Assembly (NCBI RefSeq): GCF_045528445.1
Contig: NZ_JBGQQU010000028.1
Location: 1-47,234, forward strand
Length of the DNA stretch: 47,234 nt
Source of the DNA: Desemzia sp045528445
GTDB lineage: Bacteria; Bacillota; Bacilli; Lactobacillales; Carnobacteriaceae
Direction of reading: 5' to 3'
The notes under the pieces were generated by a model, which searched no databases, was not told where the DNA came from, and worked only from the letters and a program-made list of their open reading frames with translations. A program made the position numbers and the translations under genes. This document shows, piece by piece, positions 9,008 to 16,068 of the stretch (positions are counted from its first letter, which is position 1; the number at the start of each line of letters is the position of its first letter).

Positions 9008-9340
9008 ATGGTTGAATTATTTGATTATGGTTGGCTTAATGTAGGGAGTTTAGTTCTTGGCTTGATTGCCTGGTTGATTCCGATTGTTAGCATAATGCAA
9101 CACAAAAAAGGAAAAAATAAATTTTCGCTTATCCTGTCGTTGTTGAGCGTGGGGGCTTGTGCTATTGCCTTATGGTTTCAAATTTCCTATAACAATTACT
9201 TAGTCCAAATTCAAGATTGGACTGCGCTGATGGATACGACTAGTACCTTAAACTGGGTATCAGCAGTACTTCTTATTGTAACTGTTGTCTTAAATAGTAT
9301 TAGTGCGATGATGACCTACAAATATCCAGTTTCTGAGTAG
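9008..9340 (+). CDS. Small three-segment membrane protein, unknown function
   Basis: The 110-aa product has hydrophobic segments near residues 9-30, 37-58 and 80-103, with a basic loop (QHKKGKNK) between the first two. GAGAGGAG precedes the ATG. A TATAAT at 8947-8952 may be its -10 box, although no good -35 is visible. A terminator follows directly, so it is a single-gene unit. I do not recognise a named family. Confidence 0.7.
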   Translation: MVELFDYGWLNVGSLVLGLIAWLIPIVSIMQHKKGKNKFSLILSLLSVGACAIALWFQISYNNYLVQIQDWTALMDTTSTLNWVSAVLLIVTVVLNSISAMMTYKYPVSE

Positions 9341-9391
9341 GAGTGCGGACAGATTTAGTCTTTCTTCATGAATTTAATATCGTTGAGACAC

Positions 9392-9428
9392 AAAACAGCA
9401 AAATCCCTATAAAGGTTTTGCTGTTTTT
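9392..9428 (+). terminator. Rho-independent terminator
   Basis: AAACAGCAAAATCC pairs with GGTTTTGCTGTTT (one bulged T), then TTTT. It ends the small membrane-protein gene. Confidence 0.85.
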
Positions 9429-9539
9429 ATCATTTCTAAGGTGTCTCAAGATGAAATAGCCTGTTCTTTTTCTAATTGCATGATTTATTTTTATCCAGAT
9501 TATTACTTAATGAAAACATAAAAATACAAAAAATGAATA

Positions 9540-9568
9540 TTGACAGCAGCCTATTTGACTGTTATATT
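9540..9568 (+). promoter_or_regulatory. Strong sigma-A promoter of the T-box operon
   Basis: A perfect -35 TTGACA (9540-9545), a 17-bp spacer and -10 TATATT (9563-9568). Transcription should start near 9575, about 25 bp before the T-box structure begins. Confidence 0.85.
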
Positions 9569-9600
9569 AGATAACATTAATAAACATTAAATGAAGATTA

Positions 9601-9900
9601 AATAACACTGTGAAAAGAAGAGTACATTTCAAGGAAGCTGACAAGAGAGCCTCGGTTGGTGAAAAGAGGCAGCGGAATGGAAATGGAAGATGGTCTTGGA
9701 GTGGAACGGTCGAGAGTTGCAAAACTTTAGACAGTTACGGGTGCACCCGTTACAGTGCCACAGTCTCAGTAGGTCGTTGTCTGACCGAACGCACTGGCTA
9801 AGGCAATGACTGTAAAGTTGTTGCGAATCAAGGTGGTAACACGAGAGAAATGTTCTTTCCGTCCTTGCACAAAGTTTTTTTGTGCGGGGCGGATTTTTTT
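9601..9900 (+). promoter_or_regulatory. T-box leader, probably tRNA-Met responsive
   Basis: The roughly 300-nt leader has the T-box landmarks in order: an AGTA S-turn strand (9611-9614), the AAGAGAGCC and GGTTGGTG stem I elements, a GAA (9686-9688) facing the S-turn, the T-box core AAGGTGGTAACACG (9830-9843), and a terminator (9859-9900) whose arms CCGTCC-TTGCACAAA and TTTGTGC-GGGGCGG precede seven T. The helix CATTTC/GAAATG (9680-9685) fixes the specifier loop. The bases after GAA read GATGG, so the specifier is ATG (9690-9692, Met) or GAT (9689-9691, Asp) depending on register. The downstream MtnE-like aminotransferase and MetQ-like lipoprotein favour Met. Met T-boxes are known to replace S-boxes in Lactobacillales. 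Confidence 0.88.
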
Positions 9901-9934
9901 GTTTTATCAGCAATTAAATAGGAGGGATAAAGAT

Positions 9935-11035
9935 ATGTCATTAGTTGTTAGAACTGGACCGCAAGAATATGAATGCAAAGTGGGAGTATTGGATTCCTTA
10001 ACCAATAAATTAAAGGTGCGAGGTATTCGAAAAGCCGTTGTCATTCATGGAACAACTTCTTGGGAAAAAGCGCGCTTGTACTTGGCAGATTTACTGGAAA
10101 GCAGCATCGAATTGGAATTCGTGGCTTTCAATGGAGAATGCACCTATGAAGAAGTCGAACGAATTGTAACCTTCGCCGAGCAAATAAAAGCCGAGGCCAT
10201 TATTGGGGTAGGCGGCGGAAAGCTGATGGATACCGTCAAATATGCGGCTGCTAAATCTCCGAGAGCGGAGTCGATTTTGATCCCAACTTTAGCCAGCAAT
10301 TGTGCCCCATGGACTCCTTTGAGCGTGATGTATACAGTTGACGGCGTTTGTTTGGGATTTGATTTGCACACGAAACAAGTTGGAGCATTGCTGATCGAAC
10401 CGAATTTAGTCTTAGATTCACCAGTCAATTATTTTGTGGCCGGAGTAGCGGACACGCTGGCGAAATGGTATGAGTCGGACGTCATCTTGTCTCAAACCGA
10501 GCACCAAACCAATGCATTTTTGCTGATGGCTCGTGCAGCAGCTTTGAATTGCAAAAACAACATTGTCCAATACGGACAGCAAGCAGTAGCTGATATTCAA
10601 GCGCAGTCGTTGACGACGGCGTTTATCCAAGTAGCCGAAACCATTATTGCGGTCAGCGGCTTGGTAGGCGGACTGGGAGACGGTTATGCAAGGACAACTA
10701 TTGGTCATACAATCCATGATAAAATCACTGTCTTTCCTGAGACACACGCCTTTTTGCATGGTGAAAAAGTCGCTTACGGGATATTGGTACAGTTGGCTTT
10801 TGAAGGCAAATGGACTGAGATTGATCAGTTGTCTGCTTTCTATGACGGGTTGCATTTGCCGAAGTCGTTAGCGGACTTGCAGTTGAGTTATTTGACCGAT
10901 GAGCAGCTGGTGGTGCTTGCAAGCGAGGTGGCTGGAGACGAGAACTTAGTGGAATCTGGCTATCCAGCTTCAAAAGAAGAATTGTACCAAGCCGTCGTGT
11001 CTTTAGAAGAATATGTAGTAGCAAAAGCAATATAA
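9935..11035 (+). CDS. Iron-containing alcohol dehydrogenase family, HcxA (YbdH)-like hydroxycarboxylate dehydrogenase
   Basis: This 366-aa GldA-type dehydrogenase has the nucleotide-binding GVGGGKLMDT, the block ASNCAPWTPLSVMY, and metal ligands D173 (GVADTLAKWYE), H258 (GHTIHD) and H275 (FLHGEKVAYG). These blocks look much more like E. coli YbdH/HcxA than like glycerol dehydrogenase. HcxA reduces 2-oxo acids to 2-hydroxy acids with NADPH, and in E. coli its gene lies beside the methionine aminotransferase gene ybdL. Here the next gene is also an MtnE-like aminotransferase. In this operon it may interconvert 2-hydroxy-4-methylthiobutanoate and its oxo acid; that is inference. ATG 9935 is chosen for AGGAGGG at 9920-9926; the frame extends upstream into the T-box terminator. 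The operon looks GC-richer than its surroundings. Confidence 0.82.
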   Translation: MSLVVRTGPQEYECKVGVLDSLTNKLKVRGIRKAVVIHGTTSWEKARLYLADLLESSIELEFVAFNGECTYEEVERIVTFAEQIKAEAIIGVGGGKLMDTVKYAAAKSPRAESILIPTLASNCAPWTPLSVMYTVDGVCLGFDLHTKQVGALLIEPNLVLDSPVNYFVAGVADTLAKWYESDVILSQTEHQTNAFLLMARAAALNCKNNIVQYGQQAVADIQAQSLTTAFIQVAETIIAVSGLVGGLGDGYARTTIGHTIHDKITVFPETHAFLHGEKVAYGILVQLAFEGKWTEIDQLSAFYDGLHLPKSLADLQLSYLTDEQLVVLASEVAGDENLVESGYPASKEELYQAVVSLEEYVVAKAI

Positions 11036-11051
11036 AATGGAGGAATGCAGC

Positions 11052-12257
11052 GTGGCAACATTTGAACTTTCGGATACGATGAAACGTCTACCGAGACAGT
11101 ACTTTACTTATTTAGCGGAAAAGACCGACCAGATTAAAGCGCAATGGGATGACGTCATTGATTTGGGGATAGGCAATCCGGATTTACCAACACCGAAGTT
11201 TATTGTGGATGAATTGAAAGAAGCAGCCGACGATTTGGCGAATGACCGTTATGGTCCGGATCGAGGATTCGATTACTTAAGAGAAGCTGTGGCGGACTAT
11301 TATTTACGAGAGTATGGAGTAACTCTGGATCCGGAAACGGAAGTCGCTGTTTTGCATGGGTCGAAAGCCGGCATCGTGGAAATTAGCCAATGCTTATTGA
11401 ATCCCGGAGATACCGTGCTGTTGCCGAATCCGTCTTACCCAGATTATTTATCCGGGATTGCGTTGGCGGCTGCGAAGATTGCTGAATTGCCCTTGTTGGC
11501 GGGAAATCAGTTCTTGCCGCGGTATGATTTGATTGATGCGGAAACGGCTGCAGCAGCCAAATTGATGTTTTTGAATTACCCGAATAATCCGACCTCTGCT
11601 GTAGCATCGGCTGAATTTTTCGCCGAAACGGTGGCATTTGCGGAAAAAAATCAAGTGTGTGTAGCGCATGATTTTGCTTACGGCACGATTGGTTTTGATG
11701 GGGAGAAACCGTTGAGTTTTTTGCAAACGCCTGGTGCTAAAGAAGTGGGGGTAGAATTTTTCACCTTGTCAAAATCACACAACATGGCTGGATGGCGGAT
11801 GGGATTTGCTGTCGGAAATGCGTCCGTTATCGAAGGGATTAATTTGATGCAAGACCACACAGGCTGCGGCTTCTATGGAGGAATCCAACGAGCAGCGGCG
11901 AAAGCCTTAACGGGAGATCAAGCGTCTGTAAGAGAATTGACAGCAACCTACGAACGCCGCCGAAACTTATTTTTGGCCGAGTTGGCAGCGACTGGACTCG
12001 AAATCAACAAACCAAAAGGCTCCTTTTACGTCTGGATCAAAGCACCCGGCGAGTACACCTCAGAAGGCTTCATGGACTTCTTGGCAAATGAAGCCCGAGT
12101 ACTGGTGGCACCAGGAGACGGATTCGGTACATTAGGGGAAGGGTATGTGCGTATTGGATTGTCGCAATCAGACGAGTTGTTGCTGGAAGCCGCGAAAAGA
12201 ATCGCGGGTTTGGCGCCGTTTAGCACACCGGTAAGCGACAAAGTGTTGAGTTACTAA
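11052..12257 (+). CDS. PLP-dependent aminotransferase, MtnE-like
   Basis: This class I/II aminotransferase (401 aa) has the PLP lysine at K241 in TLSKSHNMAGWRMGFAVGN, the substrate-arm block LGIGNPDLPTP near residue 40, and LNYPNNPTSAVA near 175. Long stretches such as HDFAYGTIGFDG recall B. subtilis MtnE (YkrV), which transaminates 2-oxo-4-methylthiobutanoate to methionine at the end of the salvage pathway. LL-diaminopimelate or alanine aminotransferases are more distant alternatives. GTG 11052 is chosen because GGAGG (11039-11043) lies 8 nt before it; an in-frame ATG at 11037 overlaps that site. It follows the dehydrogenase by 16 bp and is under the same T-box. Confidence 0.85.
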   Translation: MATFELSDTMKRLPRQYFTYLAEKTDQIKAQWDDVIDLGIGNPDLPTPKFIVDELKEAADDLANDRYGPDRGFDYLREAVADYYLREYGVTLDPETEVAVLHGSKAGIVEISQCLLNPGDTVLLPNPSYPDYLSGIALAAAKIAELPLLAGNQFLPRYDLIDAETAAAAKLMFLNYPNNPTSAVASAEFFAETVAFAEKNQVCVAHDFAYGTIGFDGEKPLSFLQTPGAKEVGVEFFTLSKSHNMAGWRMGFAVGNASVIEGINLMQDHTGCGFYGGIQRAAAKALTGDQASVRELTATYERRRNLFLAELAATGLEINKPKGSFYVWIKAPGEYTSEGFMDFLANEARVLVAPGDGFGTLGEGYVRIGLSQSDELLLEAAKRIAGLAPFSTPVSDKVLSY

Positions 12258-12275
12258 AAAATAGGGGGAATAGAA

Positions 12276-13103
12276 ATGCAAAAAAAATGGGGATTACTAA
12301 CGACTTTAGCCATAGGAGCAGTATTATCAGGATGCGGCGGCGAGAAAGCCGACTCTGCTGAAACAGAAGGATTATTGAGTGATGGCGTGTTGACAGTGGG
12401 AGTAACCGCTGGCCCGCACGAAGACATCGTGAATGAAGTGAAAAAATTGGCCGCAGAAGACGGATTGGAAATTAAAGTCGTGTCATTTAGCGACTTTGTG
12501 CAGCCAAATACTGCGCTAGCAGAAGGTGATCTAGATATCAACTCCTTCCAAACGGGGATCTTTTTAGACACGGTCGTGGAGGAAAGCGGCTATAACTTGG
12601 CTAAGATTGAGCCTACTCTTACAATTCCAATGGGGATTTATTCTGAAAAGTATGACGATATCAGTGAGATCCAAGAAGGCGACGTGATTGGGATTCCGAA
12701 TTCACCGACTCAAGAAGGACGGGCACTGCAATTGTTTGAAGAAGCCGGTTTGATTACCTTGCCAGAGGGGTCTGGAGTAGAAGTGACGACTAGCGATATA
12801 GTAGAAAACCCGTTGAACTTGGATTTTGTGACTTCTGAAGCTGCTCAACTGCCGTCTCAATTGCAAGACGTGGGAGCTGCAGGAATCAACTCGAACTTTG
12901 TGTTGGATGCCGGCATGAATCCGGAAGAATTCGGCTTAGTGATGGAAAATGTGGAAGACCTAGTGCAAGTGAACTACATTGTGTCGCGAACAGAAGACAA
13001 AGACGATGAGGCTTTAGCGCAGTTTGTGGAGTATTATAAGACGGATGAAATCAAGCAGTTTATCGAAGACGAGTTTAAAGGGGCATTGGTGCCGGCTTGG
13101 TAA
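12276..13103 (+). CDS. MetQ/NlpA-family lipoprotein, amino-acid binding
   Basis: This 275-aa substrate-binding lipoprotein has a signal peptide with lipobox LSGC (Cys20), followed by NlpA-family blocks: TVGVTAGPHEDIVNEV, DINSFQTG near residue 88, and IPNSPTQEGRALQL near 145. MetQ proteins deliver methionine (or its oxo/hydroxy analogues) to the MetNP ABC transporter. No ATPase or permease gene follows, so it must work with a transporter encoded elsewhere. AGGGGG precedes the ATG. Being last in the T-box operon ties it to the aminotransferase and dehydrogenase as an import-and-conversion route for methionine precursors. Confidence 0.9.
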   Translation: MQKKWGLLTTLAIGAVLSGCGGEKADSAETEGLLSDGVLTVGVTAGPHEDIVNEVKKLAAEDGLEIKVVSFSDFVQPNTALAEGDLDINSFQTGIFLDTVVEESGYNLAKIEPTLTIPMGIYSEKYDDISEIQEGDVIGIPNSPTQEGRALQLFEEAGLITLPEGSGVEVTTSDIVENPLNLDFVTSEAAQLPSQLQDVGAAGINSNFVLDAGMNPEEFGLVMENVEDLVQVNYIVSRTEDKDDEALAQFVEYYKTDEIKQFIEDEFKGALVPAW

Positions 13104-13143
13104 GCTGAGTTTAGAGATAGAAGAAACTTGTTTGATTTTGAAT

Positions 13144-13167
13144 CTTTTCGGGGACGAAAAGTTTCTT
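13144..13167 (+). terminator. Hairpin CTTTTCG/CGAAAAG after metQ-like gene
   Basis: CTTTTCG (13144-13150) pairs with CGAAAAG (13155-13161) over a 4-nt loop, followed by TTTCTT. It probably ends the T-box operon. It is also the head of the 52-bp repeat module that follows, and a near-identical hairpin closes that module at 13613-13630. Confidence 0.55.
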
Positions 13168-13178
13168 AAATGAACTAA

Positions 13179-13612
13179 TTGTGCTCTTTTAGATGTCGTA
13201 GCTCGTAGTTTGGTATGGAAATTGGTGGCGATTGTTAAGTAGCCGATGTCTAATTAACGATCGGAGCTGCGGATTAGGTCGGAATGTGAGCTATAAGTCA
13301 TCTAGTTAACAATAGGTGCTTTGAATTAGGCTGGAATGCGAAGTAGCGGTAGACTATCTCGCAAAAGGAACAGTGCACCAGGTTATAATGTTAAGTAGCG
13401 AGTGGTTATCTCGCAAAAGGAACAGTACACCAGGTTGTAATGTTAAGTAGCGAGTGGTTATCTCGCAAAAGGAGCAGTGAACCAAGTTGTAATGTTAAGT
13501 AGCAGTCGTTTATCTCATAATTGGTGCTGTGAAACTTGTGGAAATATTAACTAGAGAGTCTCTTCTATAATTTTACGCGCAATATATTATGAAGTAAGTT
13601 TTAATTCGGGGA
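13179..13612. repeat. 52-bp phased hairpin array (array 1)
   Basis: A TAG/TAT anchor occurs at 13240, 13292, 13344, 13396, 13448, 13500 and 13552, each exactly 52 bp after the last. The middle three units (13344-13499) are nearly identical, built as TAG-N8-TATCTCGCAAAAGG; the outer units are strongly diverged. Several units fold locally with different stem sequences, for example GTTAAGTAG with CTAATTAAC, and TGCGAAGTAG with CTATCTCGCA. The block TAGCTCGTAGTT (13199) precedes the phased part. A 52-bp period is not a multiple of three, which argues against a repeated protein. The family reappears at 27650-28424. Confidence 0.85.
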
Positions 13613-13638
13613 CTTTTCGGGGCCGAAAAGCTTTTTAT
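13613..13638. terminator. Hairpin CTTTTCGG/CCGAAAAG closing array 1
   Basis: An 8-bp perfect stem (13613-13620 with 13623-13630) with a 2-nt loop is followed by CTTTTTAT. The remaining 260 bp up to the RloB gene hold no gene that I can see; a further dyad near 13812-13862 (CCCCTCAT...ATGAAGAGGGG, then CCTTCCTTTTT) looks like a terminator for either strand. Confidence 0.55.
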
Positions 13639-13810
13639 AGTAAAAAAACAACTCTGGTTTTGCCATCGGAGTAGAATTTGCTGAGGATTGAGTCTTAATT
13701 GACTCGATCTTTTTCTGGCTTTAAAAAGATTGTCTCCCGAACAATTAAGTCATGTGCACATGTAAGATAGTTATTGAGATTGTATTAATGTATTAAAAAA
13801 GAAAGAAGAC

Positions 13811-13873
13811 CCCTCATCATAAATGTGTATCCTTATCAGGAAAATACATTATGAAGAGGGGCCTTCCTTTTTA
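13811..13873. terminator. Terminator between array 1 and rloB
   Basis: CCCCTCATCATAAATGTGTAT pairs imperfectly with ATACATTATGAAGAGGGG, preceded by an A-rich and followed by a T-rich tract (CCTTCCTTTTTAT). On the minus strand it lies just after the RloB stop codon, so it probably ends the rloA-rloB transcript. Confidence 0.65.
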
Positions 13874-13901
13874 TAGAGATAAACAATTGATGTTACTATA
13901 C

Positions 13902-14549
13902 TTATCTATCTAAGATTTCTTTGAGCTCTGCAACCAATTTATATATATGTGTACAGGGGTTCCGACTTGAGTAATTATCAGATGGTTCATAGCGACTATC
14001 TAGTATTTCTGCATTTTTTATTGCACTACTCATATAAGGTTTAAGCTTATCATACATATCGGGATCAGTTTTACTGTATCCTGGCTGTCCAATATTTTTC
14101 AAGTGAGTATCTACTATAGAATTGTATTGACTCCTAGGTAAGGCTGACTGTTGAAGAGCGAAGTGTAGACAATACCACAGTTCAAAAGATTCATTAGACC
14201 AAGCAACATGTATTCCCATTGATTCAGCTTTATTGATGGCATTATCAAAATGATCATCAGGAAAATCGTCTTTATCAAAAACAGCCCAGACATGTTCATA
14301 AATAATAGGAGAAGTTCTTTTATAATCTTCGATATCCTCTATGACACGTAAAGTTTCTTTGCCTAATCCACGAATATGAATGGTAAAAGATTCTACAGAG
14401 CCAGAATATCGTATATTGATATCGTCTTCAAATCCTTTGAAATAATTAACTTCTGTCTGTTGGCCTTCGGTTGCAATTAAATAGCTTGAAGGGAGTGGTG
14501 TTTTTTTTGCTCTTTTTCCCTTTTTCCCCGGTTGTCTTCTAGGACTCAA
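13902..14549 (-). CDS. RloB-family protein (AbiL-type defence, second component)
   Basis: This 215-aa protein has the RloB signature in order: a basic N-terminus, EGQQTEVNYFKGF (about 28-40), WAVFDKDDFPDD (about 86-97), SNESFELWYCLHF (about 115-127) and TDPDMYDKL near 163. The acidic residues fit a TOPRIM-like metal-binding nuclease core. RloB proteins are encoded with an AAA ATPase (RloA), and the lactococcal pair AbiLi/AbiLii gives abortive phage resistance. The start appears to be TTG at 14549, with CAGGT about 9 nt upstream. It begins 14 nt after the RloA stop codon, so the two are co-expressed. The family call is firm; the defence role is inferred from homologues. Confidence 0.85.
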   Translation of the reverse strand: MSPRRQPGKKGKRAKKTPLPSSYLIATEGQQTEVNYFKGFEDDINIRYSGSVESFTIHIRGLGKETLRVIEDIEDYKRTSPIIYEHVWAVFDKDDFPDDHFDNAINKAESMGIHVAWSNESFELWYCLHFALQQSALPRSQYNSIVDTHLKNIGQPGYSKTDPDMYDKLKPYMSSAIKNAEILDSRYEPSDNYSSRNPCTHIYKLVAELKEILDR

Positions 14550-14563
14550 TTCTTTGTACCTGC

Positions 14564-15823
14564 CTATCGTTTCAATTTTGGAATAGATTTATACTTTCCA
14601 AGAATGTAGTCTCTTCCGTAGCTTGCATCTTTTCTAATTTTTTTTGTAGCTCCTTCTTCATCTTCAAAAACATAAGAATCTAATGAATATAAATCAGAAA
14701 CTCCATTCTTATCTTTGTCTACAAACCAAATTTCATCTCGTCTAAAATTATCTTTATCTAGTGTGAAGACATCATGCGTAGTAAAGATTAATTGAGCATT
14801 ATTAGGGTTCTTATTTATGTCATGGAACAGGATAATAATATATCTCAAAAGCAGGGGGTGTAGTTTAGCATCTAGCTCATCAACAAATACAGTATCCCCT
14901 TTTTTAATAGCCTCGTTAATTTGGATAAACAGTGAAATCATTTTCCTTGTTCCGCTAGATTCGGAAGATAGCGGAACTGGAACCAACTTACCATCATCAA
15001 TATTCTTATGGTAGGTTACCACTTGATATTGGATATCTTTCGCGGAGTCAAGTTCATTAAGCATGGGATTTTCAATTAATCCAAAATTTTCTATGCCTAA
15101 ATCAATAGCTTTAACAAATCTGGTTAATTCCGTTTTTCTCTCTTTGTCTTTAATAATACTTACAAGAGGTGAACTTTGACGTCCAACAAATAGTACTCGT
15201 TCTCTATAAGATTCATCACCATAATTAATAACTACACTATTTTTAAACCAGTCAAAAACCGTTCTAATCACTGGGATTTTTAATTTAGAAGCGAGAGAAA
15301 GAAAAAGTGTCCGTTGATCCATTAATTTTACTAGCTCAGTAGCTTCACCGATGTTTTCATCTAGTTCTTGAATTTCACCGTTTTGTAAATAAAACAAAGT
15401 ATTAAATTGTTCTTTCCTGGTTGTAGATTTTCTAATATACAAATATTCTTCCAGTATTTTTTCATGATTCATTGAAAAGCCATATTGATAGACATCTTGA
15501 TTTAAAGAGAACAATACTTCAAAAGAAGAAGGACGATTTTCATTTTCAAACCGGAATTTATCGACTTTAAATAAATTATTTTCTAAAAAATTATCCTGGG
15601 AGAAAGAAAGTAAAACAAAACGTTTCATATAGTTGAATGCTTTAATAATATTTGATTTTCCGCTAGCATTTGCGCCAAATATGGAAATAACTTTTAGTAC
15701 CTTTTCATCATAAACATCTACTGCAATATCACTTTTATGCTCTGATATAGGAGAAGCAATTAGGTCTAGGGTTACTTCATCTTTAAAAGACTTGAAGTTC
15801 TCAAATGTAAACTGTTGTAACAT
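14564..15823 (-). CDS. RloA-like AAA ATPase (AbiL-type defence, first component)
   Basis: An SMC/ABC-type ATPase of 419 aa. The N-terminus reads LQQFTFENFKSFKDEVTLDL, followed by Walker A GANASGKSN (about 51-59). An ABC-signature-like SSESSGTRKM (about 287-296) precedes Walker B TVFVDELDAKLHP and the switch TTHD near 354. These ATPases pair with RloB as sensor and effector in phage defence. The reading frame also allows starts at 15832 (GTG) and 15829 (ATG). ATG 15823 is preferred because GAGG lies 8 nt before it and it matches the usual family start. It is divergent from the TOTE-type helicase, with a shared 245-bp intergenic region that contains palindromes. Confidence 0.85.
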   Translation of the reverse strand: MLQQFTFENFKSFKDEVTLDLIASPISEHKSDIAVDVYDEKVLKVISIFGANASGKSNIIKAFNYMKRFVLLSFSQDNFLENNLFKVDKFRFENENRPSSFEVLFSLNQDVYQYGFSMNHEKILEEYLYIRKSTTRKEQFNTLFYLQNGEIQELDENIGEATELVKLMDQRTLFLSLASKLKIPVIRTVFDWFKNSVVINYGDESYRERVLFVGRQSSPLVSIIKDKERKTELTRFVKAIDLGIENFGLIENPMLNELDSAKDIQYQVVTYHKNIDDGKLVPVPLSSESSGTRKMISLFIQINEAIKKGDTVFVDELDAKLHPLLLRYIIILFHDINKNPNNAQLIFTTHDVFTLDKDNFRRDEIWFVDKDKNGVSDLYSLDSYVFEDEEGATKKIRKDASYGRDYILGKYKSIPKLKR

Positions 15824-15873
15824 ATCCATCACCTCAAGGTTATAATATCACACCACACCGTTAAAATGAAATT

Positions 15874-15892
15874 TTTGAGAAAATTTCTCAAA
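15874..15892. promoter_or_regulatory. Palindrome in the rloA/TOTE divergent region
   Basis: TTTGAGAAA-A-TTTCTCAAA is a perfect 9-bp dyad with a 1-nt centre, about 50 bp upstream of the rloA start. A second dyad, TTGTTG-N6-CAACAA (16002-16019), lies about 50 bp upstream of the TOTE gene. Both could bind regulators, but no regulator gene is present in the locus. Promoter boxes in this region are not convincing. Confidence 0.45.
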
Positions 15893-16068
15893 TTTAGTGT
15901 TGTAATAATAGTGCTTGCTAAGTGCCCTTTGAAAATCATGAAAGGTGAATGAAGAAAAAGTAAGGAAAGTGTCACTACTTGTGTAGACTTGAAACCTTTT
16001 TTTGTTGTTACTGCAACAATGTTCTATTACAATTGATGTAAATAGAATAGGAATAGTAGGTGATACAA

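Noticed and set aside
9806..9934. 43-residue N-terminal extension of the HcxA-like dehydrogenase
   Set aside because: It is the translated T-box antiterminator and terminator; a proper start with AGGAGGG is at 9935.
10418..10855. 145-codon minus-strand open frame
   Set aside because: It lies wholly inside the well-supported dehydrogenase gene on the plus strand; a shadow frame in a GC-richer gene.
13179..13612. CRISPR array
   Set aside because: The units lack identical repeats alternating with unique spacers; similarity runs through the whole 52-bp unit and decays outward, and no cas genes are nearby.
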